This document shows, in pieces, positions 25,171-34,751 of a stretch of DNA of 64,000 nucleotides; position 1 is the first letter of the stretch, and each line of letters starts with the position of its first letter. Made by a program: the position numbers and the translations under genes. The notes under the pieces are model-generated. The model saw only the letters and a program-made list of their open reading frames with translations. It did no database searches and was not told the DNA's origin. The stretch comes from Polycladomyces abyssicola (GTDB lineage: Bacteria > Bacillota > Bacilli > Thermoactinomycetales > JIR-001): contig NZ_AP024601.1 of the NCBI RefSeq assembly GCF_018326425.1, positions 284,501 through 348,500 of the forward strand, in the 5' to 3' direction.

Positions 25171-26040
25171 ATGGAAGCTTGTTTGTTTGTGGGTCACGGC
25201 AGTCGAGACCCGGAAGGGAACGCCCAGTTGCTGGACTTTACGTCGCGAGTGGGACGGTTCCTCTCTTTTCCCATCGTGGAGACGTGTTTTCTGGAACTCA
25301 CCGAACCGGACATTCCCGAAGGCATCCGCCGCTGTGTGGAAAAAGGGGCCAAACGGATTACAGTGGTCCCCATCATGCTCCTGTTTGCGGGGCATGCCAA
25401 GGTACATATCCCGTTCCCGATCCGGGAAGCCGCCCGACGGTATCCCGATGTCACGTTCACATACGGGCGGCCGGTTGGGGTGGATCAATCGGTGGTGTCC
25501 ATATTGGAACGGCGTGTCCGATCTGTCACCGATCTGCCGCAAGACCGAAACGAAAGCGACACGGCTGTGCTGGTCGTGGGCCGGGGATCAAGCGATGCGG
25601 AGGCCAACAGCGATTTGTTCAAAATCGCGCGGCTGTTGTGGGAGCGCTTGCCAGTGCGGTGGGTGGAAACGGCATTTGTCGGGGTCACGGATCCCGGATG
25701 GGAAGAGGGAGTGGAGCGATGTGTCCGGCTGGGGGCCAAAAACATCATCATTCTGCCCTATCTGCTGTTTACCGGAGTGCTCATCAAACGGATGAACGGC
25801 CGCTTGGACGACCTTCGTAAACGGTATGCAGGTGTTCATTTGAGTATGACTGACTATCTCGGGCTGGATGACGGATTGGTCGGCGTGATGATGAACCGGC
25901 TGTTGGAAGCCGCCGGAGGTCAGGGATTGGATTGGGAGCAGTTGGTGTCGGTCGCTGAGGCTAACGGTCATCATTTGCATCACCATAATCATGACCATCA
26001 CCATCACCCTCATGAGTCGGCTGTTGACCAACCATCGTGA
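25171..26040 (+). CDS. cbiX: Sirohydrochlorin cobaltochelatase CbiX
   Basis: This enzyme inserts Co2+ into sirohydrochlorin. The 289-residue protein is the long form with two repeated chelatase halves: LFVGHGSRDPEGN at the N-terminus and LVVGRGSSDAEAN near residue 135. The metal-binding histidines lie in the first half (FVGHGSRD and LLFAGHAKVHIP). The C-terminal tail is strongly His-rich (HHLHHHNHDHHHHPH), probably a cobalt store or delivery segment, as in Bacillus CbiX. It follows cbiH60 after 18 bp. A 194-bp gap with a dispersed repeat separates it from cbiJ. Confidence 0.93.
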   Translation: MEACLFVGHGSRDPEGNAQLLDFTSRVGRFLSFPIVETCFLELTEPDIPEGIRRCVEKGAKRITVVPIMLLFAGHAKVHIPFPIREAARRYPDVTFTYGRPVGVDQSVVSILERRVRSVTDLPQDRNESDTAVLVVGRGSSDAEANSDLFKIARLLWERLPVRWVETAFVGVTDPGWEEGVERCVRLGAKNIIILPYLLFTGVLIKRMNGRLDDLRKRYAGVHLSMTDYLGLDDGLVGVMMNRLLEAAGGQGLDWEQLVSVAEANGHHLHHHNHDHHHHPHESAVDQPS

Positions 26041-26234
26041 AGGTGGTCTTTCAGCCTAACGATCCAGTGCTTGGATGAGAGAAGGATTGTCGTTTTCCGG
26101 CGAGCGACCGTTGAGCTTTGCGAAAGAGGAGAGAGGGACTCACCCGAAGCAACTGGACGAAACAGAGAAGAGCATAATGCACCTGGTATCGTAGACGCTA
26201 CACGGAATCCACTTACAGGACGGGAGGGGAGAGG
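26041..26234. repeat. Intercistronic gap with dispersed repeat copy E
   Basis: Positions 26076-26150 contain the dispersed element (GGCGAGCGACCGTTGAGC core, then GGAG and AGAGGGACTCAC), in the same orientation as the operon. The gap has no gene and no terminator-like hairpin, so transcription probably continues. Confidence 0.55.
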
Positions 26235-27050
26235 ATGATCCTGTTTTTGGCCGGTACCAGTGATGCGCGGGCGTTGGCTGTTCGCATCCGGCAAGCGGGA
26301 CATCCACTGCTGGCGACGGTGGTTACCGAAAATGCCGCCAAAAGTTTGCGGGATGCTGATTTACAGGTGCGGGTAGGAAGACTGACAGCAGAGGAGATGG
26401 CCGCACTGATCCGGGAAAAACATGCATACGGCGTCGTGGATGCCAGTCATCCCTTTGCCGAAGAAGCCTCCCGCAACGCGATGGAGGCGGCCCAAACCGC
26501 GGGTGTGCCCTATGTTCGCTACGAACGGCCGTCGTGGGTATATGACGATCATCCACGCCTGACAGTTGTCGATTCGTATGAGGCGGCGGCGGAAGAGGCC
26601 GCTCGGTTGAAAGGGGTCGTCATGTTGACGACCGGAAGTAAGACACTGGACGTGTTTGCCAAACGGCTGCTGCATGAACCCGGTGTACATCTGGTGGCGC
26701 GGATGTTGCCACGCAAGGAAAACATGGAGAAATGTGCCGCACTCGGGATCGAGCAAAAACAGATCGTGGCCATGCAAGGGCCGTTCGGACCCGAGTTGAA
26801 CAGGGCGTTGTACCGCCATTTCGGTGTTGATGTGGTTGTGACCAAGGAGAGCGGAAAAGTGGGGGCGGTGGACGAAAAGGTGACGACGGCGTTGGAGATG
26901 GGATTGCATGTGATTCTCATCTCCCGCCCTCGTCTGGATTACGGTACCGTTTATGCCGAACCGGACAAGATCATCCGACACATACAGCAATGGAAGGGAG
27001 AGGACAACCGTGACACCACGGGAGTTTCAGCCGGTCACCACACGTCCTGA
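26235..27050 (+). CDS. cbiJ: Cobalt-precorrin-6A reductase CbiJ
   Basis: This NADH- or NADPH-dependent enzyme reduces the macrocycle of cobalt-precorrin-6A. The 271-residue protein has the N-terminal ILFLAGTSDARALA, the family segment VVDASHPFAEEASRNA, the glycine-rich TTGSKTLDVF and the late VVVTKESGKVGAVDEK. The start ATG at 26235 follows GGGAGGGGAGAGG. Its C-terminus overlaps the cbiC start by 41 bp in another frame. Confidence 0.92.
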   Translation: MILFLAGTSDARALAVRIRQAGHPLLATVVTENAAKSLRDADLQVRVGRLTAEEMAALIREKHAYGVVDASHPFAEEASRNAMEAAQTAGVPYVRYERPSWVYDDHPRLTVVDSYEAAAEEAARLKGVVMLTTGSKTLDVFAKRLLHEPGVHLVARMLPRKENMEKCAALGIEQKQIVAMQGPFGPELNRALYRHFGVDVVVTKESGKVGAVDEKVTTALEMGLHVILISRPRLDYGTVYAEPDKIIRHIQQWKGEDNRDTTGVSAGHHTS

Positions 27051-27657
27051 GGAGATCGAACAACTCAGTTTTCGCATGATCACCGAGGAGTTGGGCAAAC
27101 ACCCGTTTACGGACGAACAATTTCCCGTCGTCCAGCGGGTGATTCACGCTTCGGCAGATTTCGAGTTGGGACGGAGCCTGATGTTTCACCCCGATGCCAT
27201 CCGAGCCGGGATCGAGGCAATTCGTGCAGGCAAGCCGGTGGTGGCAGACGTTCAGATGGTGCAGGTGGGGATCAGTAAACCAAGGATCCAGCGGTTCGGC
27301 GGTGACGTACGGGTGTACATCTCTGACCCGGATGTGGCGGCGGAAGCGAAACGATTGGGAACGACGCGGGCGATCGTGTCGATGAGAAAAGCCGTGCGTG
27401 AAGCGGAAGGCGGCATTTTCGCGATCGGCAATGCCCCGACAGCCCTCTTGGAGCTGATCCGGCTGGTTCGGACGGGAGAGGCGAAGCCCGGCCTGATCGT
27501 CGGCGTTCCCGTCGGTTTCGTGTCAGCCGCCGAATCCAAAGAAGAGCTGACCAAACTGGACGTACCGTTCATCACCAACCGGGGCAGAAAAGGAGGAAGT
27601 CCGACAGCCGTCGCGATTGTCAACGCATTGTCGTTGATGGCGGAACGGCAGAAGTGA
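27010..27657 (+). CDS. cbiC: Cobalt-precorrin-8 methylmutase CbiC
   Basis: This enzyme moves the methyl group from C11 to C12. The 215-residue protein includes the catalytic-His segment VIHASADFE, the family VVADVQMVQVGISKPR and FAIGNAPTALLEL, and the C-terminal PVGFVSAAESKE. The GTG at 27010 is chosen from GGGAGAGG upstream and the usual length; the ATG at 26953 is inside cbiJ. cbiD follows after 10 bp. Confidence 0.92.
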   Translation: MTPREFQPVTTRPEEIEQLSFRMITEELGKHPFTDEQFPVVQRVIHASADFELGRSLMFHPDAIRAGIEAIRAGKPVVADVQMVQVGISKPRIQRFGGDVRVYISDPDVAAEAKRLGTTRAIVSMRKAVREAEGGIFAIGNAPTALLELIRLVRTGEAKPGLIVGVPVGFVSAAESKEELTKLDVPFITNRGRKGGSPTAVAIVNALSLMAERQK

Positions 27658-27667
27658 GGGAGCGGTC

Positions 27668-28771
27668 ATGAAACAGGCGTCGGAAGCGACCGATCAACGG
27701 GAGATGCGGTACGGATATACGACCGGATCGTGTGCGACCGCCGCGGCAAAAGCCGCACTGACGGCGCTCATCACCGGACGGGTTCCGGATCAAGTGACCA
27801 TCACATTGCCGGTCGGACAAACGGCCGTTTTTATCGTGGAAAACGGCACGGTTACGGCAAAGGAAGCCCGGTGCAGTGTGATCAAGGATGCAGGAGATGA
27901 TCCCGACGCTACTCACGGTGCCGAAATCGTTGCTACCGTCTCGTGGAGGGAGCAGCCCGGTGTGTACATCGACGGCGGTCCTGGAGTGGGCCGCGTCACC
28001 AAACCGGGTTTGCCCGTCCCGGTGGGAGAGGCGGCGATCAATCCCGTGCCGCGAAAAATGTTGCGCCAAACGGTGGATGAAGTGTTGACCCGCTATGGAA
28101 TTGCGCGGGGGGTCCAAGTGGTGATCTCCGTCCCGGGCGGTGAGGAGATCGCCAAAAAAACGCTGAACGAACGTCTCGGGATCGTCGGCGGCATCTCCAT
28201 CTTGGGAACGCGTGGCATTGTGGTTCCGTTTTCGACGGCGGCCTATCGAGCCAGCGTGGCCCAAGCGATCCGAGTAGCACTGGCGGGCGGGTGTCGTCAC
28301 CTTGTGTTGACGACGGGGGGAAGCAGTGAGAAACACGCCATGAAACTGTTTCCCGATCTCCCGGAGGAGGCGTTCATCCAGATGGGCGATTTTGTCGGAT
28401 TTGCTTTGCAGCAAGCCAAACGGGCGGGGGCGGAAAGAGCCACACTGGTGGGGATGATGGGCAAATTCTCCAAAGTGGCCCAAGGTGTGATGATGGTTCA
28501 TTCCAAAAGCGCTCCCGTCGATTTCGGCTTCTTGGCTGATGTGGCCCGGGAGGTGGGCGCGCCGCCCGAGACGGTGGAGGCGGTCCGACAGGCCAATACG
28601 GCGACGCATGCCGGGCAATTGATGGAACAGGCGGGGTATCCGGCCTTTTTTGAACGGTTGAGCCAATTGGTTTGTCGCCGGGGATGGGAGCACGCCGGCG
28701 GCGGTATCACTGTGGAAACGGTGCTGGTTACGATGAAAGGCGCATTGTTGGGGAGGTCGGTATGGTCATGA
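27668..28771 (+). CDS. cbiD: Cobalt-precorrin-5B C1-methyltransferase CbiD
   Basis: This 367-residue protein carries the CbiD signatures RYGYTTGSCATAAAKAA at the N-terminus, VIKDAGDDPDATHGAEI, GGPGVGRVTKPGL and a late LVGMMGKFSKVAQG. In the anaerobic pathway it methylates C1 before deacylation by CbiG. It is preceded by GAGGGAGC, and its stop overlaps the start region of cbiET. Confidence 0.94.
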   Translation: MKQASEATDQREMRYGYTTGSCATAAAKAALTALITGRVPDQVTITLPVGQTAVFIVENGTVTAKEARCSVIKDAGDDPDATHGAEIVATVSWREQPGVYIDGGPGVGRVTKPGLPVPVGEAAINPVPRKMLRQTVDEVLTRYGIARGVQVVISVPGGEEIAKKTLNERLGIVGGISILGTRGIVVPFSTAAYRASVAQAIRVALAGGCRHLVLTTGGSSEKHAMKLFPDLPEEAFIQMGDFVGFALQQAKRAGAERATLVGMMGKFSKVAQGVMMVHSKSAPVDFGFLADVAREVGAPPETVEAVRQANTATHAGQLMEQAGYPAFFERLSQLVCRRGWEHAGGGITVETVLVTMKGALLGRSVWS

Positions 28772-29985
28772 TGCATCCCGTGAAAATCATCGGTGTGGGG
28801 GATGACGGAGCCAATGGGTTGTTCCCAACCTACCGCCAGTGGATCGAGGAGGCGGACACCCTGGTCGGAGGAGAACGGCATTTGGCTTTTTTTCCTGAGA
28901 GTTCCGCCGATCGAATTCCGATCAAAAACGGGCTCCATAAAGTGTTGGAACGGATCGACCGGGCGAGACATCACGGACGGGTCGTCGTGCTGGCGTCCGG
29001 CGATCCGTTGTTTTACGGGATTGCCGGGCTGATCGCTCGGAAACTGGGACAGGAGCATGTGGAGGTTCACCCGCATTTGAGCTCGTTGCAACTGGCGTTT
29101 GCCCGCATGAAAGAGAGCTGGCAGGACGCAGTGGTCGAAAGCGTACACGGCCGCAAGTTGGAGGGATTGGCACAGCGGATCGACGGCAAGGAGAAAGTGG
29201 CTTTACTGACCGATGCCGCCAACGCCCCTTCCGCCATCGCCCGTTATCTCATTCGGTTCGGCATGACCGAATACCGGGCGTTCGTCGCCGAAAATCTGGG
29301 CGGCGAAAGGGAGCGGTGCGGTTGGTGGGAGCTGGAGGAGATGGCCGAAGCATCATTCTCTCCTCTCAATATTGTCATTCTCAAGCGGAAGTCGGACGCC
29401 GATCCGCCGCGATGGGGGTTGGGCATCGATGACCATGAGTTTGCTCAGCGCAAACCGGACAAAGGGCTGATCACCAAAAAAGAGGTGCGCGTACTCAGTC
29501 TGTCCGAAATGCGGTTGGCCCCCGACAGCGTGGTGTGGGACATCGGTGCCGGTTCCGGTTCGGTTTCGGTGGAGGCTGCACGGATGGCTCCTTATGGACA
29601 GGTGTTTGCGATTGAGAAAAATGAAGCGGATTTATCCAATATCGAAGCCAACAAAATGAAATTTCGTGCCGACTTTTCCGTCATTCACGCCAAGGCGCCG
29701 GACGGACTGGATCAAATACCCAATCCGGATGCAGTATTCATCGGCGGCAGCGGCGGTGAACTGCGGGAATTGCTGCAGGTTTGTTGTGACAGGTTGAAAC
29801 CGGGCGGTCGGATCGTGGTAAATGCGGCGACACTAGAAACGCTGCATCAGACACGGGAAGGCTTGCATGAATCCGGATTCAACACACGCGTCACCATGGT
29901 GCAAACCGCCCGCAGCAAGCCGATATTGAATCTGACTCGACTGGAGGGTTTCAACCCTGTTTTCATCATTGTCGGATGGCGATGA
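28762..29985 (+). CDS. cbiET: Bifunctional CbiE-CbiT methyltransferase/decarboxylase
   Basis: This 407-residue fusion of two steps methylates C5 (CbiE, residues 1 to about 215: VKIIGVGDDGANGL, VLASGDPLFYGI) and C15 with loss of the C12 acetate carboxylate (CbiT, from about 230: VWDIGAGSGSVSVEAA, which is a SAM-binding loop, and VFIGGSGGELREL). The fused form is like aerobic CobL and B. megaterium CbiET. ATG 28762 has GGGAGG just upstream and overlaps the cbiD end; ATGs at 28768 and 28771 are alternatives. The gap to cbiL is 130 bp without a visible gene. Confidence 0.92.
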   Translation: MVMMHPVKIIGVGDDGANGLFPTYRQWIEEADTLVGGERHLAFFPESSADRIPIKNGLHKVLERIDRARHHGRVVVLASGDPLFYGIAGLIARKLGQEHVEVHPHLSSLQLAFARMKESWQDAVVESVHGRKLEGLAQRIDGKEKVALLTDAANAPSAIARYLIRFGMTEYRAFVAENLGGERERCGWWELEEMAEASFSPLNIVILKRKSDADPPRWGLGIDDHEFAQRKPDKGLITKKEVRVLSLSEMRLAPDSVVWDIGAGSGSVSVEAARMAPYGQVFAIEKNEADLSNIEANKMKFRADFSVIHAKAPDGLDQIPNPDAVFIGGSGGELRELLQVCCDRLKPGGRIVVNAATLETLHQTREGLHESGFNTRVTMVQTARSKPILNLTRLEGFNPVFIIVGWR

Positions 29986-30115
29986 ACGGAGTCTGCGGGG
30001 TTCGACAAACCCTGGAGTGTGTCTGGTCATTCCGTAAGGAAGCGAGCAGGAAAATGTTTTATCCGGGCAAAGGCGAATGAGCAGACGCGCCTTGGCGATT
30101 GGAGGAGAGATTCGG

Positions 30116-30826
30116 ATGAGTAAAATCGGGACTTTGTACGGATTGGGCGTCGGACCGGGTGATCCGGAACTGATCACAGTCAAGGCGTTCCGCATTATGC
30201 GTGAATCTCCCGTGATCGCCTATCCCAAAAAGCGGATGGGGGAAAAGAGCTACGCGTTGACTATCGCGGAAACCTACGTCAATCCGGCGGAAAAAGAGAT
30301 GCTGGGTTTGGTGTTTCCGATGACGCGGGATCGGGAGATATTGCGTCGGGAGTGGGAAAAAACGGTGGCGACAGTGTGGGAGCGACTCTCTCAGGGGAAA
30401 GACGTGGCGTTTGTCACCGAAGGCGATCCGATGCTGTACAGCACGTTTATTCACATGAGCCGGTGCATGCGGGAGGCACACCCGGAGGTGAACATCGTCT
30501 CCGTCCCCGGCGTCTCCTCTGTCAACGCCGCCGCTTCCCGCCTCGACATCCCATTGGCGGACGGAGACGAGCAGATCGCGATCGTGCCGGCGACTGAAGA
30601 CCGGGCGGCCATGGAAAAAGCCCTGTTGGAGCATGATGCGGTGGTGTTTCTCAAAGTGGCCAAGGTGCTCGACCAGATGATCGACTTGTTGCGAGAATTG
30701 GGGTTGACCGACAAAGCGATGGTGGTGAGCAAGGCCACCTCGGAACAGGAAATGATCTGGCGCCGTGTGGAGGAATTGGCCGGTGCACGTCTGGGATATT
30801 TATCACTGATGGTGGTGAGAAAATGA
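30116..30826 (+). CDS. cbiL: Cobalt-factor-II C20-methyltransferase CbiL
   Basis: This 236-residue SAM-dependent tetrapyrrole methylase acts early, on cobalt-factor II. The N-terminal LYGLGVGPGDPELITVKAF, VAFVTEGDPMLYSTF and VPGVSSVNAAASRLDIPL are the family motifs. The start follows GGAGGAGAG. It overlaps the cbiF start by 4 bp, so translation is probably coupled. Confidence 0.93.
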   Translation: MSKIGTLYGLGVGPGDPELITVKAFRIMRESPVIAYPKKRMGEKSYALTIAETYVNPAEKEMLGLVFPMTRDREILRREWEKTVATVWERLSQGKDVAFVTEGDPMLYSTFIHMSRCMREAHPEVNIVSVPGVSSVNAAASRLDIPLADGDEQIAIVPATEDRAAMEKALLEHDAVVFLKVAKVLDQMIDLLRELGLTDKAMVVSKATSEQEMIWRRVEELAGARLGYLSLMVVRK

Positions 30827-31614
30827 GCTTGGAACCGAAAGTATACATCGTCGGCGCCGGCCCGGGCGATCCCGATCTGATTACAGTGAAAGGGCTGCGG
30901 ATTTTGCAAGAGACGGACGTCGTCGTCTACACCGATTCGTTGGTGAGCCAAGACTTGGTTACCCGCGCCAAAGCGGATGCACGGATTGTTCCCAGTGCGG
31001 GAATGACGCTGGAGGAAATCATCCAAACCATGGTTACCCACGTCCGACGTGGCGAGAGCGTGGTACGCCTGCACACCGGAGACCCGGCCGTATTTGGAGC
31101 GACGTTTGAGCAGATGGCCTTGCTGCGCAAAAAAGGGGTTCCGTTTGAAGTGGTACCGGGGGTGAGCTCGGTGTTTGCCTCAGCCGCCGTGTTGGGAGTG
31201 GAGCTGACCATCCCCGAACTTACCCAAACCGTCATCTTCACCCGGGCGGAAGGGCGTACCCCTGTACCCGAGAAGGAGCGGCTGGCGGAGCTGGCCCGGC
31301 ACCATACCACCATCGCCTTGTTTTTGAGTGCGACATTGGCCAAAAAGGTGACCCACGAGCTGATCACTGCCGGTTGGTCAGAAGAGACACCTGTGGCCGT
31401 GGTTCAGCGGGCGACGTGGCCCGATCAGAAGGTGGTGCGCACCACGCTGGGCCGATTGGATCAGGACATGCGGGAAGCGGGCATACGCAATCACGCAATG
31501 ATTTTGGCCGGATGGGCACTGGACACAGATTTGGAGGAGAAGGGAACATTCCGGTCCAAACTGTACGACAAAACCTTTACGCACAGTTACAGGAAAGGAG
31601 TGAAGCAGCCGTGA
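30823..31614 (+). CDS. cbiF: Cobalt-precorrin-4 C11-methyltransferase CbiF
   Basis: This 263-residue methylase has VYIVGAGPGDPDLITVKGL, VRLHTGDPAVFGATFEQM and VPGVSSVFASAAVLGVELT, the last of these marking the CbiF/CobM branch. It transfers a methyl group to C11. It overlaps cbiL by 4 bp and cbiG by 4 bp (GTGA). Confidence 0.93.
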   Translation: MSLEPKVYIVGAGPGDPDLITVKGLRILQETDVVVYTDSLVSQDLVTRAKADARIVPSAGMTLEEIIQTMVTHVRRGESVVRLHTGDPAVFGATFEQMALLRKKGVPFEVVPGVSSVFASAAVLGVELTIPELTQTVIFTRAEGRTPVPEKERLAELARHHTTIALFLSATLAKKVTHELITAGWSEETPVAVVQRATWPDQKVVRTTLGRLDQDMREAGIRNHAMILAGWALDTDLEEKGTFRSKLYDKTFTHSYRKGVKQP

Positions 31615-32741
31615 GCCGTGATCCTGCCCAGACATCGGAGCGCGTGGCGATCGTCGCCATCACCAAGCATGGAACGGCGCTGGCCCGCACACTGAGAGAC
31701 AAGATACCGGGAGCGGATCTTTACTATATGGAGAAATTCGCCACAGGGGATGAGGCAGACGAGGGGATCCACCTGTTCACCGGTTCGGTCCGGCTGATTT
31801 TGCCCGATCTGTTTCAACGCTATGATGGACTGATCATCTTCATTTCCCTCGGGGCGGTTGTGCGGATGATCGCCCCTTTACTCAAGGACAAAAAGACGGA
31901 CCCGGCGGTTGTTGTTGTGGACGACCGGGCGGAACATGCCATCAGTGTACTGTCCGGCCACCTCGGTGGGGCCAATGCGTTGACCCGGCGCGTCGCTTCT
32001 CTGCTTGGGGCGCGACCCGTTATCACCACCGCTTCTGACGTTCAGCAAACGATCGCGGTGGATTTGTTCGGTCGCGATTTCGGTTGGGAGATCGAAAACT
32101 TTGACAAGGTGACGCCCGTCAGTGCCGCTGTGGTGAATGAGGAACGGATCGCCATCGTGCAGGAATCGGGAGAGCGGAATTGGTGGACGTATGACAAACT
32201 GTTGCCTGCCCACATCCGGGTGTTCCGTACGGCCGCGGAAGCGATCGAGAATGGATTTGACGCCGCACTGGTGGTGACCCACCGGTTGTTGACAGAGGAG
32301 GAAGAGCGGGTCCTTTTGACCAACGGTGTGCTGTACCGTCCCAAAGTGATCGTGCTGGGGATTGGGTGCAACCGGGGTACGTCGATGGAGGAAATCGAGC
32401 AAGTGGTGTTGGAGACGCTCGCTGAATTGCGACTTTCGGTCAACAGCGTCCGCAATCTCGCTTCGATCGATCTGAAAAGGGACGAACCGGGGCTGAAGGC
32501 GCTGTCGGAGAAATACGGCTGGCCGTTCATCGTGTACACGCCGGAGGAACTGAACACGGTTCCACTCCCTCAACCGTCGGAAGTCGTGTACCGGTACACG
32601 GGAGCGTACGGTGTTAGCGAGCCGGCGGCACTGCTGTCGGCCGGAGCGGAAACGTGGCTGATGGAGAAGAAAAAGAGCGGCAATGTCACGATTTCCGTTG
32701 CTGTGGTACCCCATGAGCGAATGGAGGCGGGCGTCCGGTGA
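31611..32741 (+). CDS. cbiG: Cobalt-precorrin-5A hydrolase CbiG
   Basis: This enzyme opens the delta-lactone ring and releases acetaldehyde. The 376-residue protein contains IVAITKHGTALARTL at the N-terminus, the central IIFISLGAVVRMIAPLL and VVDDRAEHAISVLSGHLGGANALT, and the C-terminal CbiG domain with VLGIGCNRGTSMEEI and YGVSEPAALL. GTG 31611 follows AAAGGAGTG and overlaps the cbiF stop; the frame extends upstream inside cbiF but is not coding there. Confidence 0.93.
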   Translation: MSRDPAQTSERVAIVAITKHGTALARTLRDKIPGADLYYMEKFATGDEADEGIHLFTGSVRLILPDLFQRYDGLIIFISLGAVVRMIAPLLKDKKTDPAVVVVDDRAEHAISVLSGHLGGANALTRRVASLLGARPVITTASDVQQTIAVDLFGRDFGWEIENFDKVTPVSAAVVNEERIAIVQESGERNWWTYDKLLPAHIRVFRTAAEAIENGFDAALVVTHRLLTEEEERVLLTNGVLYRPKVIVLGIGCNRGTSMEEIEQVVLETLAELRLSVNSVRNLASIDLKRDEPGLKALSEKYGWPFIVYTPEELNTVPLPQPSEVVYRYTGAYGVSEPAALLSAGAETWLMEKKKSGNVTISVAVVPHERMEAGVR

Positions 32742-34141
32742 AAGAACATCGACCGAGAATCGTCATCGCCGGGACAGGTAGCGGTGTGGGTAAAACCACG
32801 ATTACACTGGGGTTGATGGCGGCGCTTCGCAGAAGAAACATGACAGTCCAGGGGTTCAAAGCAGGACCGGACTACATTGATCCCACTTATCATACTGCGT
32901 TGACAGGCAGACTATCACGCAACCTGGATGTGTGGATGATGCCCCGCAACCGCGTTCGGGAAATTTTTTTACGCGGGAGTGAAGGAGCGGACCTGTCGGT
33001 CGTGGAGGGTGTGATGGGCCTTTATGACGGGAAAGATCCGCTGAGCGACACCGGCAGTACGGCCGACATCGCCATCCTTCTGCAAAGTCCGGTTGTTCTG
33101 GTCGTCGACATCCACAGCATGGCACGAAGCGTCGCGGCGATCGTGATGGGGTTCCAACAACTCAATCCCGAGGTGGCCATCCGTGGTGTCATCGTCAATA
33201 AAGCCGGCAGTGAAGGACACTACCGGTTGGCCAAAGCGGCCATCGAGCAGGAATGCGGCATTCCCGTCCTCGGATGGATTCCCCGCCATGCCGAACTGGA
33301 CATTCCGGAGCGTCACCTTGGCTTGATTCCCGCCGTCGAACGTGGGGAGCTGCAACCCTTGTTTGAACGGTTGGCCGATGTGATTGAGCAAGGAGTGGAT
33401 CTGGATACCTTGCTCTCTCTCGCCGATGAGGCTCCAGCGATGGCGTGGCCGGAGGAGCGCCTTTTCGTTCCTGTCGCCGTGGTCGAGGGTGAGCGCCCGG
33501 TGATCGCAGTCGCCCGCGACGCCGCCTTCCATTTTTACTACCCGGAAAATCTGGAGCTGTTGACACTCGCCGGTGCCGATCTGCTGTTTTTCAGCCCATT
33601 GGCGGGAGAGACCGTCCCGGAGGAGGCGGATGGATTGATGATCGGCGGCGGGTTTCCCGAGGAGTTTGTGACGGAGCTGGCACAGGCCGAGGACGTGAAA
33701 GACTCCATCCGCCGTAAAATCGCCGCGGGTTTGCCCACGTTTGCCGAATGCGGCGGTTACATGTATCTTTGCGAATCGATCATCGACCGTCAGGGACGTG
33801 AACATCCCATGATCGGGGTAATCCCTGCCAAGGTAACGATGCGGGATCGGTTGACGGCGTTGGGATACCGGGAAGTGACAGCATTGTCCGATTCCGTCTT
33901 GTTGAAAAAAGGGGAGAAGGCGAGAGGACACGAATTCCATTATTCTGCCCTGACGCCAGAAACGGAAGACTACCCCCGCGCATACGCTTGCGAAGGTCGG
34001 TTTGGCACCCGATTGGAGGGTTACGTCAGGGGAAACGTGTTGGCCGGGTATGTCCATCTCCATTTCGCTTCCCGTCCGGAGATGGTCCGGCGATGGTTGT
34101 CGATCTGCAGGGAATACGGCAAGCGGAGGGGCGGTGTATGA
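32738..34141 (+). CDS. cbiA: Cobyrinate a,c-diamide synthase CbiA
   Basis: This is an ATP- and glutamine-dependent amidase of 467 residues. The N-terminal P-loop-like GTGSGVGKTTITLGLM starts the dethiobiotin-synthetase-type ATPase; the C-terminal half is a class I glutamine amidotransferase with the nucleophile in TFAECGGYMYL and the late His in GHEFHYS. Its start overlaps cbiG, and its stop overlaps the cobA start (ATGA). Confidence 0.94.
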   Translation: MKEHRPRIVIAGTGSGVGKTTITLGLMAALRRRNMTVQGFKAGPDYIDPTYHTALTGRLSRNLDVWMMPRNRVREIFLRGSEGADLSVVEGVMGLYDGKDPLSDTGSTADIAILLQSPVVLVVDIHSMARSVAAIVMGFQQLNPEVAIRGVIVNKAGSEGHYRLAKAAIEQECGIPVLGWIPRHAELDIPERHLGLIPAVERGELQPLFERLADVIEQGVDLDTLLSLADEAPAMAWPEERLFVPVAVVEGERPVIAVARDAAFHFYYPENLELLTLAGADLLFFSPLAGETVPEEADGLMIGGGFPEEFVTELAQAEDVKDSIRRKIAAGLPTFAECGGYMYLCESIIDRQGREHPMIGVIPAKVTMRDRLTALGYREVTALSDSVLLKKGEKARGHEFHYSALTPETEDYPRAYACEGRFGTRLEGYVRGNVLAGYVHLHFASRPEMVRRWLSICREYGKRRGGV

Positions 34142-34734
34142 CACAGGTGAACGAACAACGTCTGGATATGGACCCGGGGACGGGAACATTGGTACCGAAG
34201 ACGCGAAAAGGTTTGACGCTGGTCTATACCGGTGAAGGAAAAGGCAAAACCACGGCCGCGCTGGGACTGGTGCTGCGGGCAGTGGGCCGGGGCATGAAAA
34301 CGACGGTGTTGCAGTTTATCAAATCCCCGCAACGAACCTATGGTGAGCAAATCGCCTTGGAGCGGTTGGGGGTGCCAATCCGTCAACTGGGCGTAGGCTT
34401 TACCTGGACCCGTACGCCGGAAGAGCACCGGGCCGCCTTGGAAACCGCCTGGCAGACCGCCAAACAAACTGTCATGAGCGGCAAGTACGACTTGGTGATT
34501 CTCGATGAGATCAACAACGCACTGGCCATTCAGAAGTTTCCCATTGAGGATGTATTGCCGCTACACGAGGTGTTGGAGGTGATCGAGCATCGTCCGTCCC
34601 ACGTTCATCTGGTCTTGACCGGTCGGCATGCGCACCCGGAAGTAATCTGTCGGGCCGACCTCGTGTCGGAGATTCACGCCGTCAAGCATTACTACGATGA
34701 AGGTATTCCCGCCGTCAAAGGGATTGAGTTTTAG
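34138..34734 (+). CDS. cobA: Corrinoid adenosyltransferase, CobA/BtuR type
   Basis: This 198-residue enzyme adds the adenosyl group from ATP to Co(I) corrinoid. It has the unusual P-loop YTGEGKGKTTAALGL used by this family, VLQFIKSP, YDLVILDEINNAL and LTGRHAHPEVI. It starts within the cbiA stop codon, and cbiP follows after 17 bp. The gene is also called btuR or cobO. Confidence 0.93.
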   Translation: MTQVNEQRLDMDPGTGTLVPKTRKGLTLVYTGEGKGKTTAALGLVLRAVGRGMKTTVLQFIKSPQRTYGEQIALERLGVPIRQLGVGFTWTRTPEEHRAALETAWQTAKQTVMSGKYDLVILDEINNALAIQKFPIEDVLPLHEVLEVIEHRPSHVHLVLTGRHAHPEVICRADLVSEIHAVKHYYDEGIPAVKGIEF

Positions 34735-34751
34735 AGGGAAAGGAGATCAGG

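Noticed and set aside
29986-30115. Another copy of the dispersed repeat in the cbiET-cbiL gap
   Set aside because: Only AAGCGAGCAGG loosely resembles the core; the flanking parts do not match.
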